Assembly: GCA_035063885.1 (NCBI GenBank)
Contig: JAPSFM010000082.1
Span: 1-24,338, forward strand
Origin: CAADGY01 sp900696665
GTDB lineage: Bacteria; Acidobacteriota; Terriglobia; Bryobacterales; Bryobacteraceae
Direction of reading: 5' to 3'
Length of the DNA stretch: 24,338 nucleotides
Below the pieces are notes generated by a model. That model worked only from the letters and a program-made list of their open reading frames with translations. It was not told where the DNA came from and did not search any database. This document shows positions 7,957-14,148 of the stretch, one piece after another; positions within the stretch are counted from its first letter, which is position 1, and the number at the start of each line of letters is the position of its first letter. The position numbers and the translations under genes were made by a program.

Positions 7957-9251
7957 CAACTAAACTGGAACAAGAGATTCAAACCTACGTGACCAATCGC
8001 CGTGAGCGGTTGATAGGGATATTGCAAGATCTGGTACGTATCCCGTCGGAGAATACTGCTCCTAAGGGGAATGAGAAGCGTTGCCAGGAGTACGTTGCGG
8101 GATTCCTTGAAGGCATCGGATTCGAGACTTCCATGTATTCCCTCGAAGACGTGCCCGGGCTGGCAGAACATCCGTTGTATTGGAAGGGGCGTGATTACAA
8201 GGACCGCCCGAACGTGGGTGCCCGGCGGCGCGGACGCGGGCATGGCCGGTCGCTTGTATTGTCCGGCCACATCGACACGGTTCCGGCGGGCACACAGCCC
8301 TGGACCAGAAATCCTTTTGGCGGCGAAATCGAGGGGAACCGCCTCTATGGACGCGGGTCCAACGATATGAAGTGCGGGATCGCCACCAATCTGTTCGTGG
8401 CGGAGGCGGTGCGCGAATTCGGAGTCGATCTGGGAGGCGACCTCCTCGTCGAGAGTGTGGTGGATGAGGAGTTCGGCGGCGTCAACGGAACGCTCGCGGG
8501 CCGGCTGATGGGCTACAACGCCGACGCCGCTATCATCTCCGAGCCTTCACTGCTGCGAATCTGCCCGGCGCAGCGTGGCGGACGCACGGTTCATCTCACG
8601 CTCAATACCGGGCCAAGTGGAGGCATTCTCACAGGAGGCCGGTTGGCCGCCGGTGTCGCCGAACAACTGCGCCACTTTTTGGTGCGTGTGCAGGATTTCG
8701 CTCAACAACGCCGGGAACGCGCCTCCTCGCATCCTCTGTATCCGCGGCATGCCGATCCGGTGCCGGTGGCGATCACCAAGGTGTGGACCGGACCCTGGGG
8801 AACAGGAGAGCCGGTTTCGGTTCCCGAAACCTGCATGGTGGAGATGTATTGGCAGGCGATGCCCGGAGAGAAGCAGGAGGACATCGATCGCGAGTTTCAT
8901 GCGTGGCTGGATTCCGTTGCCGACAGCGCTCCGGACCTGTTTCCGGAACGTCCGCGAGCGGAATTCCCGATTCGATGGCTGCCGGGGTCCGCTATCTCAA
9001 AGGGAGAGCCGCTGGTTGCTGAATTCGCCGCGTGCGCCACGGAATTGCTGGGAGCCGAACCGGTTATCGCGGGTATCGAAGGGCCGTGCGACATGTACAT
9101 CTTTCACCAGCAGTTCGGCATCCCTGCCATCCTCTGGGGAGCAAAAGGATCCAACACGCACGCGGCCGACGAATACGTGGAGATCGACTCGGTCATCGAC
9201 GCGGCCCGTGTATTGCTATCGTTCATCTATCGCTGGTGCGGAACCAATTAG
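7953..9251 (+). CDS. M20-family metallopeptidase (ArgE/DapE-like deacylase)
   Basis: A 432-residue di-zinc amidohydrolase of the M20 family, probably cytosolic (no signal peptide). Metal and catalytic residues are visible in order: His106 and Asp108 in GHIDTVP, the bridging Asp138 in GRGSNDMKCG, the general base pair Glu172-Glu173 in VVDEEFGG, Glu197 in IISEPS, and the terminal His403 in GSNTHAADEY. Members cleave N-acyl amino acids, dipeptides or related amides; the exact substrate is unknown. ATG 7953 overlaps the permease stop (ATGA), which fixes the start; a much longer in-frame ORF upstream overlaps the permease and is not coding. Third gene of the GH20-permease-M20 unit. Confidence 0.9.
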   Translation: MTTKLEQEIQTYVTNRRERLIGILQDLVRIPSENTAPKGNEKRCQEYVAGFLEGIGFETSMYSLEDVPGLAEHPLYWKGRDYKDRPNVGARRRGRGHGRSLVLSGHIDTVPAGTQPWTRNPFGGEIEGNRLYGRGSNDMKCGIATNLFVAEAVREFGVDLGGDLLVESVVDEEFGGVNGTLAGRLMGYNADAAIISEPSLLRICPAQRGGRTVHLTLNTGPSGGILTGGRLAAGVAEQLRHFLVRVQDFAQQRRERASSHPLYPRHADPVPVAITKVWTGPWGTGEPVSVPETCMVEMYWQAMPGEKQEDIDREFHAWLDSVADSAPDLFPERPRAEFPIRWLPGSAISKGEPLVAEFAACATELLGAEPVIAGIEGPCDMYIFHQQFGIPAILWGAKGSNTHAADEYVEIDSVIDAARVLLSFIYRWCGTN

Positions 9252-9253
9252 CA

Positions 9254-9859
9254 TCAGTTCCGCACACCAAGAATTGGTTTGAACGGAGACTTGTCAAGAC
9301 GTAGAAGGCTTTTCCGCGCATCGGCAGGCGCGGCCCGGACCGGGGGATTCGCCGGACCCAGCGGGATGCAATCGATCGCGGGGATGTCTCCCGGTTTGGC
9401 CGGGCGGAAGGCAAGTCCGGCGATGAGCGCTCCCGTGATCGCATCAAGGTCAACAACAGGCATGCGCCGGTTCATCCCATGCACCCAAAGCAGGAACTCC
9501 GGAGCCGTTAACCGGGCCTCTGTCATCCATTCAGCACGCCTGATCCCGGTGGCAGTACTACAATTCGCGACTACCTGCGCAGACACGTCGATATCCACCG
9601 GAATATCCGGTACCTGCAAATGGATCTGCACAGAGCCGCCGGTCTTCCGCCCACTTTGACGCACGTGTTGCCAGTTTAGCGGGGAGTACTCCCGCGACGG
9701 CGCCAAAGTCGAGGGTTCAGGACGTGCCGTGCTTCCGAATGTATCGTAGATAACCGCCGCTTTGAGTGGAATGAGCGAGGCAAGCCACATCGCTGGCAGC
9801 ACCAGTAGCTTATTCCCAATGAATATGCTCTCCTCTCCATTCGGAGTTCGAACTCTCAC
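9254..9859 (-). CDS. Hypothetical protein, unrecognised
   Basis: A 201-residue reading frame on the minus strand, starting at GTG 9859 and ending 2 bases past the M20 stop, convergent with it. I do not recognise the family. An N-terminal hydrophobic stretch (about residues 12-36, LLVLPAMWLASLIPLKAAVIYD) could be a signal or membrane anchor. Blocks such as SVQIHLQVPDIPVDIDVSAQVV and FLLWVHGMNRRMPVVDLDAI read like real protein, and third-codon positions favour G/C as in neighbours. The opposite strand has a shorter, less protein-like frame. The GTG start is weak; a GGAGAGGAG stretch lies inside the frame near codons 8-10, so the real start may be further in at an unusual codon. Could be a real lineage-specific gene or a decayed one. 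Confidence 0.5.
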   Translation of the reverse strand: MRVRTPNGEESIFIGNKLLVLPAMWLASLIPLKAAVIYDTFGSTARPEPSTLAPSREYSPLNWQHVRQSGRKTGGSVQIHLQVPDIPVDIDVSAQVVANCSTATGIRRAEWMTEARLTAPEFLLWVHGMNRRMPVVDLDAITGALIAGLAFRPAKPGDIPAIDCIPLGPANPPVRAAPADARKSLLRLDKSPFKPILGVRN

Positions 9860-9933
9860 TTAACCTAACCTGCTGCTGCCGGCAACAGCCCGTGCGTTTG
9901 CATTCCGCTCCCCGCCACACCATAATCGGTCCG

Positions 9934-9940
9934 AAGGGAG
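9934..9940 (+). promoter_or_regulatory. Ribosome binding site fixing a TTG start
   Basis: AAGGGAG lies 5 bases before the TTG at 9946, which decides this start over an upstream in-frame GTG at 9892 and an out-of-frame ATG at 9941. Confidence 0.65.
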
Positions 9941-9945
9941 ATGCA

Positions 9946-10851
9946 TTGAGAGTCGCATTTATAGGATTGGGGATCATGGGACGGCCCATGTCCAAGAATC
10001 TGCTCAAAGCAGGGCACCAGCTATTTGTTTACGATGTCCGCCGTGAACCCGTCGAAGAGCTTGCCGGCTTGGGGGCCGAGGCCTGCGCTTCAGGCAAGGA
10101 AGCGGCCGCACGGGCTGAAGTCACAATCACCATGCTGCCGGACGGACCTGACGTGGAAGCCGCCATTCTGGGCGCAGACGGCGTGCTTTCGGGTACGCAG
10201 CCGGGGTCAATCATCGTGGATATGAGTTCCATCAGCCCGCTTGCCGCGCAGAGAGTAGGGGCAGCCTGCGTCCAGCAGGGCGTGGAATTTCTGGATGCGC
10301 CGGTGAGCGGCGGCGAGCCCAAGGCGGTCGACGGCACACTCGCCATCATGGTTGGCGGAAAACAGGAGACGTTTGAAAAGGCCCGCCCCCTATTTGCCGT
10401 CATGGGCTCGAGCGCAACGCTGACGGGTCCCGTGGGCGCGGGCAACGTGACGAAACTGGCGAACCAGATTATGGTGGCGTGCAACATCGCCGCGATGGGG
10501 GAAGCCCTGGTGCTTGCCACCAAAGCCGGTCTGAACCCCGAGGTAGTGTTTCAGGCTGTGAAAGGCGGCCTCGCCGGCAGCACGGTCCTAAATGCCAAGG
10601 CGCCGATGGTGATGGAACGGAATTTTAAGCCCGGATTTCGCATCCGGCTCCACCAGAAGGATTTGCGTAATGCACTGCTGGCTGCTGAGGCGATGAAGGT
10701 GTCGCTGCCGCTGACAAGCATGACGCAGCAGATTCTGATGGCGCTCATGAACAGCGGGCGTGGGGATCTGGATCACTCGGCCATCGTCACCTTTATTGAA
10801 GATATGGCGGGTGTCGAGGTGCAACGGCCGGAGGGCGCTGCCGCAGGTTGA
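9946..10851 (+). CDS. garR: Tartronate semialdehyde reductase (2-hydroxy-3-oxopropionate reductase)
   Basis: A 301-residue NAD(P)-dependent enzyme of the beta-hydroxyacid dehydrogenase family that interconverts tartronate semialdehyde and D-glycerate in glyoxylate, allantoin or glucarate breakdown. The Rossmann motif GLGIMG is at residues 7-12, the substrate-binding block DAPVSGGEPKAVDGTL follows, and the catalytic Lys170 is in GNVTKLANQ. The blocks GGLAGSTVLNAKAPMVM and RNFKPGFRIRLHQKDL are nearly the same as in enterobacterial GarR/GlxR, which separates it from 3-hydroxyisobutyrate dehydrogenase. It starts with TTG. No other glyoxylate-pathway gene is nearby, and it appears to be transcribed alone, ahead of the nuo promoter. 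Confidence 0.88.
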   Translation: MRVAFIGLGIMGRPMSKNLLKAGHQLFVYDVRREPVEELAGLGAEACASGKEAAARAEVTITMLPDGPDVEAAILGADGVLSGTQPGSIIVDMSSISPLAAQRVGAACVQQGVEFLDAPVSGGEPKAVDGTLAIMVGGKQETFEKARPLFAVMGSSATLTGPVGAGNVTKLANQIMVACNIAAMGEALVLATKAGLNPEVVFQAVKGGLAGSTVLNAKAPMVMERNFKPGFRIRLHQKDLRNALLAAEAMKVSLPLTSMTQQILMALMNSGRGDLDHSAIVTFIEDMAGVEVQRPEGAAAG

Positions 10852-10875
10852 GACGGGCCAAAACACGGCACTGCA

Positions 10876-10912
10876 GCGATCGCGGTAAATGGGCTGGAAC
10901 CGTGTAAATCGC
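10876..10912. terminator. Stem-loop between garR and nuoC (possible weak terminator)
   Basis: GCGATCGCGGT pairs with ACCGTG and ATCGC, giving an 11-bp stem with one G-T pair, a 3-base bulge and a 12-base loop, 25 bases after the garR stop. A T-rich stretch occurs only about 40 bases later, so intrinsic termination is doubtful; it may stabilise the garR message end. Confidence 0.3.
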
Positions 10913-10984
10913 CTAACACAATGTACCTATTAGACTTAAGTATCTTTTTCTCTCTTTGGTTACTTACGGATTCGTCCAGTTTAT

Positions 10985-11012
10985 TTGACACCCGAAAATC
11001 TGCTGTGATAAA
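10985..11012 (+). promoter_or_regulatory. Sigma70-like promoter of the nuo operon
   Basis: A perfect TTGACA (10985-10990) is followed after 16 bases by GATAAA (11007-11012), four of six matches to TATAAT. The predicted transcript would start near 11019, about 27 bases before the nuoC ATG. The upstream 10918-10984 stretch is A/T-rich compared with its surroundings. It is the only clear promoter before the run of closely spaced nuo genes. Confidence 0.55.
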
Positions 11013-11045
11013 CCTTAGTTTCCAAAAGGGTTTGAGGGAGATTCC

Positions 11046-11630
11046 ATGGCTGATGAGCAGACGCCCGATGCGAAGCCGAAACCGGCCGCGCCGGCTCATG
11101 CCGCACCCAAAGCTCCGCCCACGATGGCTGCTGTTCCCTGGGATGGCGAGCTTCCCGGCCGGCTGAAAGAACGCTTCGGCGAACAGATCAACACGGCGGC
11201 CTCTTACTTGGGCCAAAACTTCCTGGTTGTGAAACCGGAAGCGGTGTTCGATCTCATTGAATACCTCAAGCTGGAGGCCGGCTTCGACTACCTGGTGGAC
11301 ATCACCGCTGTCGATTATCCGAAACGGGAGCTCCGGTTTGACCTCGTCTACATTCTTTACAGTTTTGAGCGGAACGAACGGGTGAGGGTAAAAACTGAGA
11401 TTCCGGACGGCTACCGTCCGCGCTCTGTCGTTGACATTCATCTGACCGCAAACTGGCTGGAACGCGAGGTGTTCGATATGTTCGGGATTTCGTTTGACGG
11501 CCACCCGGACTTGCGCCGCATCCTGATGCCGGAAGATTGGACCGGCTACCCGTTACGGAAGGATTATTCGATCATTCAAATGGACAACCGCTGGGTTCAA
11601 GAGAACCTGGGTATTGAAAGCGGCCAATAG
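11046..11630 (+). CDS. nuoC: NADH-quinone oxidoreductase subunit C
   Basis: A 194-residue subunit of the peripheral arm of complex I (the 30-kDa subunit), separate from NuoD rather than fused as in E. coli. The family signature runs from Glu139 (EREVFDMFGISFDGHPDLRR) to the ILMPEDWTGYPLRKDY block. The first 30-35 residues form an Ala/Pro/Lys-rich low-complexity tail. The ribosome binding site GAGGGA at 11034-11039 is well spaced before ATG 11046. First gene of the local operon; nuoA and nuoB, which normally precede it, are not in the window. Confidence 0.95.
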   Translation: MADEQTPDAKPKPAAPAHAAPKAPPTMAAVPWDGELPGRLKERFGEQINTAASYLGQNFLVVKPEAVFDLIEYLKLEAGFDYLVDITAVDYPKRELRFDLVYILYSFERNERVRVKTEIPDGYRPRSVVDIHLTANWLEREVFDMFGISFDGHPDLRRILMPEDWTGYPLRKDYSIIQMDNRWVQENLGIESGQ

Positions 11631-11631
11631 T

Positions 11632-12741
11632 ATGGCAGAGACCTTTCTCGATTCCTCCGAGCTTGTCCTGAACATGGGCCCGCAGCATCCCTCCACGCAT
11701 GGAGTCTTGCGCGTGGTGCTAAGACTGGACGGCGAGAAGGTGATGGGCACGGAGTGTATCATCGGCTACCTGCACCGCGGGGTCGAGAAGATCGCGGAAA
11801 ACCGCACGTACCAGATGTTCGCTCCGTACGTCGACCGCATGGATTACGTGGCGGCGGTCTCGAATGGCCTCGGCTATTGCCTGGCGGTGGAAAAGCTTCT
11901 GAATGTGGAAGCGCCTCCGCGCGCGCAAACAGTGCGCGTGGCGCTTACGGAATTAAACCGCATCGCAAGTCACCTGATCTGGCTAGGCACGCACGCGCTC
12001 GACATCGGCGCGATTACACCGCTGTTCTATACGATGCGCGAGCGCGAAGAGATTCTCAACATTTTCGAAAAGTACTGCGGAGCGCGCCTTACCACGCATG
12101 CCTTTCGCATCGGCGGTCTTCAGTATGAGTTGTACGACGGCTTTGAACAGGATGTCAGCGCCTTCTGCGACATGTTTCCCGCCAGGATCGACGAGTATGA
12201 AGAGCTACTCTCGGGGAACCGCATTTGGGTGGACCGGCTGACGAACATCGGCGTGCTGAACGCCGCGCAGTGCAAACAGTACGGCGTTACCGGACCGTTA
12301 CTGCGGGCGGCGGGTGTACGATGGGACCTGCGAAAAGCGCAGCCCTATAGCGGATACGAGAACTATGATTTTGAAATTCCCATCCGGGAAAACGGCGACA
12401 CGTATGACCGTTACATCGTCCGGATGCAGGAGATGCGGCAATCGGTCCGGATTCTCCGCCAGGCCATCAAGCGGATCGAGCCGGGGCCAATTATGGCCAA
12501 AGTGCCGAAGGTGATTAAGCCGCCTGTGGGTGAAGCATATGTGTCGATCGAAGCTCCCAAAGGGGAGTTGGGTTACTACATAGTTAGCGATGGTTCTACC
12601 CAGCCGTACCGCGTGCGGGTCCGGCCACCCTCCTTCGTCAATCTACAGGCGCTGGAGCCGATGGCCAAGGGAGCGCTGGTTGCGGACATTGTGGCGATTA
12701 TCGGTACCATAGATATAGTGCTTGGCGAAGTGGACAGGTAG
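11632..12741 (+). CDS. nuoD: NADH-quinone oxidoreductase subunit D
   Basis: A 369-residue 49-kDa-type subunit that forms the quinone-binding pocket with NuoB and NuoH. The NMGPQHPSTHGVLR block (residues 14-27) holds the conserved histidine at the quinone headgroup site, and ENRTYQMFAPYVDRMDY holds the conserved tyrosine region. The protein ends with the typical DIVLGEVDR. As usual for this hydrogenase-derived subunit, the nickel-binding cysteines are missing. Start ATG 11632 lies one base after the nuoC stop, implying coupling; an in-frame upstream TTG inside nuoC is less likely. Confidence 0.96.
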   Translation: MAETFLDSSELVLNMGPQHPSTHGVLRVVLRLDGEKVMGTECIIGYLHRGVEKIAENRTYQMFAPYVDRMDYVAAVSNGLGYCLAVEKLLNVEAPPRAQTVRVALTELNRIASHLIWLGTHALDIGAITPLFYTMREREEILNIFEKYCGARLTTHAFRIGGLQYELYDGFEQDVSAFCDMFPARIDEYEELLSGNRIWVDRLTNIGVLNAAQCKQYGVTGPLLRAAGVRWDLRKAQPYSGYENYDFEIPIRENGDTYDRYIVRMQEMRQSVRILRQAIKRIEPGPIMAKVPKVIKPPVGEAYVSIEAPKGELGYYIVSDGSTQPYRVRVRPPSFVNLQALEPMAKGALVADIVAIIGTIDIVLGEVDR

Positions 12742-12762
12742 CCGGTTTCAAGGAGGCTGATT

Positions 12763-13218
12763 TTGCGGAAGTTTCTAAAGAGATTGCTGTTTCTGGATCT
12801 GATCGAAGGACTTGTGGTCACCTTCCGAAGCCAGCACCCCAAGCATATCTACACCGAGCAGTATCCCGCCCAAAGTCCCAAGGTCGCGGAACGATACCGG
12901 GGAGCGCCCCGGTTGAACATCAACCCCGAGAATGGGGAGACACTCTGTATAGCCTGCAACCTCTGCGCGCTGGCGTGTCCGGAAGCGCTGATCGTTGTCG
13001 GAAGCGAACGGAACGAACAGACCCGGCGTAAAGAGCTGACAACGTTTACCTACGACACATCGCGCTGCATGTTTTGCGGCCTGTGTGAAGACGCATGTCC
13101 GGTGGACGCGTTGGAACTGACCCAGGATTTTGAGTTGGCGACCTACACGAGGGAAGGCCAGATCTGGGACAGGCAAATGCTGGAAGAGGGTCCACGGCCG
13201 AAACAGTACAAGTTTTGA
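12763..13218 (+). CDS. nuoI: NADH-quinone oxidoreductase subunit I (2x[4Fe-4S] ferredoxin)
   Basis: A 151-residue iron-sulfur subunit carrying clusters N6a and N6b, which pass electrons towards cluster N2. Two complete CxxCxxCxxxCP motifs are seen: Cys62-65-68-72 (CIACNLCALACP) and Cys102-105-108-112 (CMFCGLCEDACP). The N-terminal amphipathic helix (FLKRLLFLDLIEGLVVTF) contacts the membrane arm. The start is TTG 12763, set by a strong AAGGAGG at 12750-12756 with 6-base spacing. It follows nuoD directly; nuoE, nuoF, nuoG and nuoH, which usually stand between D and I, are absent at this point. Confidence 0.95.
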   Translation: MRKFLKRLLFLDLIEGLVVTFRSQHPKHIYTEQYPAQSPKVAERYRGAPRLNINPENGETLCIACNLCALACPEALIVVGSERNEQTRRKELTTFTYDTSRCMFCGLCEDACPVDALELTQDFELATYTREGQIWDRQMLEEGPRPKQYKF

Positions 13219-13234
13219 GGTATTAACGTGGCGA

Positions 13235-13304
13235 GGCGGCATCGCCCGCCAGCCGCGTCCGGTTCTGAAGAGAATCTTTGAGCCACGCGCAAAATGGAGC
13301 GTGG
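13235..13304. other. Two hairpins in the nuoI-nuoJ spacer
   Basis: The 102-base spacer is by far the longest inside the operon. It has GGCGG (13235-13239) paired with CCGCC (13246-13250), and CCACGC (13283-13288) paired with GCGTGG (13299-13304). Neither is followed by a T-run. They may mark an mRNA processing or stability site separating the nuoCDI and nuoJ-H parts; this role is inference. Confidence 0.35.
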
Positions 13305-13320
13305 TGGTTGCAGGCGATCC

Positions 13321-13830
13321 ATGCTTGAAACGGCATTTTTTTACTTGTTCGCTCTCCTCACGCTCGGGGGAGGCGTTTTGATGATCACCCGGCGAAGCGC
13401 GGTCCACAGTGCGATCTGGCTGATCGTGTCCCTGATGGGCGTAGCCGGGCTTTACCTGTTGCAGCAGGCCGAGTTCCTGTTCGCCGTGCAAATCATCCTC
13501 TATGTCGGCGGCATCATGGTGCTGTTCCTGTTTGTGATCATGCTGGTGAACCTGGACCAGGCGGCGAAAGAGCGCCAGTTCGTCAAACCCTGGTGGGTTG
13601 CTCTGGCGGTACTGCTGGCAATCGGCGGCGAGTTTGCTTACATCCTGCGGACAAACACCGGGGCGTTCCGCTTCGCCGTCCCGGTGGAACAGCCCCCACC
13701 CGCCGGCGGCAATACGGAGATCCTGGCGGACGTGCTGTTCTCCCAGTACCTGCTGCCGTTTGAAATCGCCTCCCTGCTGCTGCTGGTAGCGGTGGTCGGC
13801 TCCGTCATCATGGCGAGAAAGAGGGCATAA
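13321..13830 (+). CDS. nuoJ: NADH-quinone oxidoreductase subunit J
   Basis: A 169-residue membrane subunit (ND6 type) with five hydrophobic helices. The conserved LLQQAEFLFAVQIILYVGGIMVLFLFVIML region contains the pi-bulge helix TM3 of the family. ATG 13321 (MLETAFFYLF) is chosen over in-frame ATG 13294 because it places the first helix at the N-terminus as in homologues and has an AGGCG stretch at suitable distance. Its stop shares one base with the nuoK ATG. Confidence 0.92.
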   Translation: MLETAFFYLFALLTLGGGVLMITRRSAVHSAIWLIVSLMGVAGLYLLQQAEFLFAVQIILYVGGIMVLFLFVIMLVNLDQAAKERQFVKPWWVALAVLLAIGGEFAYILRTNTGAFRFAVPVEQPPPAGGNTEILADVLFSQYLLPFEIASLLLLVAVVGSVIMARKRA

Positions 13831-14138
13831 TGCATCCCATCGGTACTGTTCATTATCTTGTGCTGAGCGTCGCGCTTCTTCTGATCGGAACGTTCGGAGT
13901 GCTGACGCGCAGGAACATCGTTGTCATCCTGATGTCCATTGAGCTGATCCTGAACGCGGCCAATATCAACCTGATCGCTTTCTCCCGCGCAGTAGATAAC
14001 GTGAACGGGCAGGTGTTCGCAATCTTCGTGATTGCCGTCGCGGTGGCCGAGGCGGCGGTAGGGCTCGGGATTCTGATAGCGCTGTTCCGGAATAAGGAAA
14101 CGGTCCTTGCCGACGAAGTGGACCTGCTGAAGTGGTGA
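13830..14138 (+). CDS. nuoK: NADH-quinone oxidoreductase subunit K
   Basis: A 102-residue three-helix membrane subunit (ND4L type), exactly the normal family length. The two buried glutamates of the proton path are present as Glu38 (MSIELILNAANINL) and Glu74 (VAVAEAAVGLG), matching Glu36 and Glu72 of the E. coli protein. Overlaps nuoJ by one base (TAATG), so translation is coupled. Confidence 0.96.
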   Translation: MHPIGTVHYLVLSVALLLIGTFGVLTRRNIVVILMSIELILNAANINLIAFSRAVDNVNGQVFAIFVIAVAVAEAAVGLGILIALFRNKETVLADEVDLLKW

Positions 14139-14148
14139 GGATGCGCGC

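Noticed and set aside
10921..11166. An 81-codon plus-strand frame over the nuo promoter and start of nuoC
   Set aside because: It runs out of frame into nuoC, its first part covers the promoter and its second half is Arg/Pro-rich shadow.
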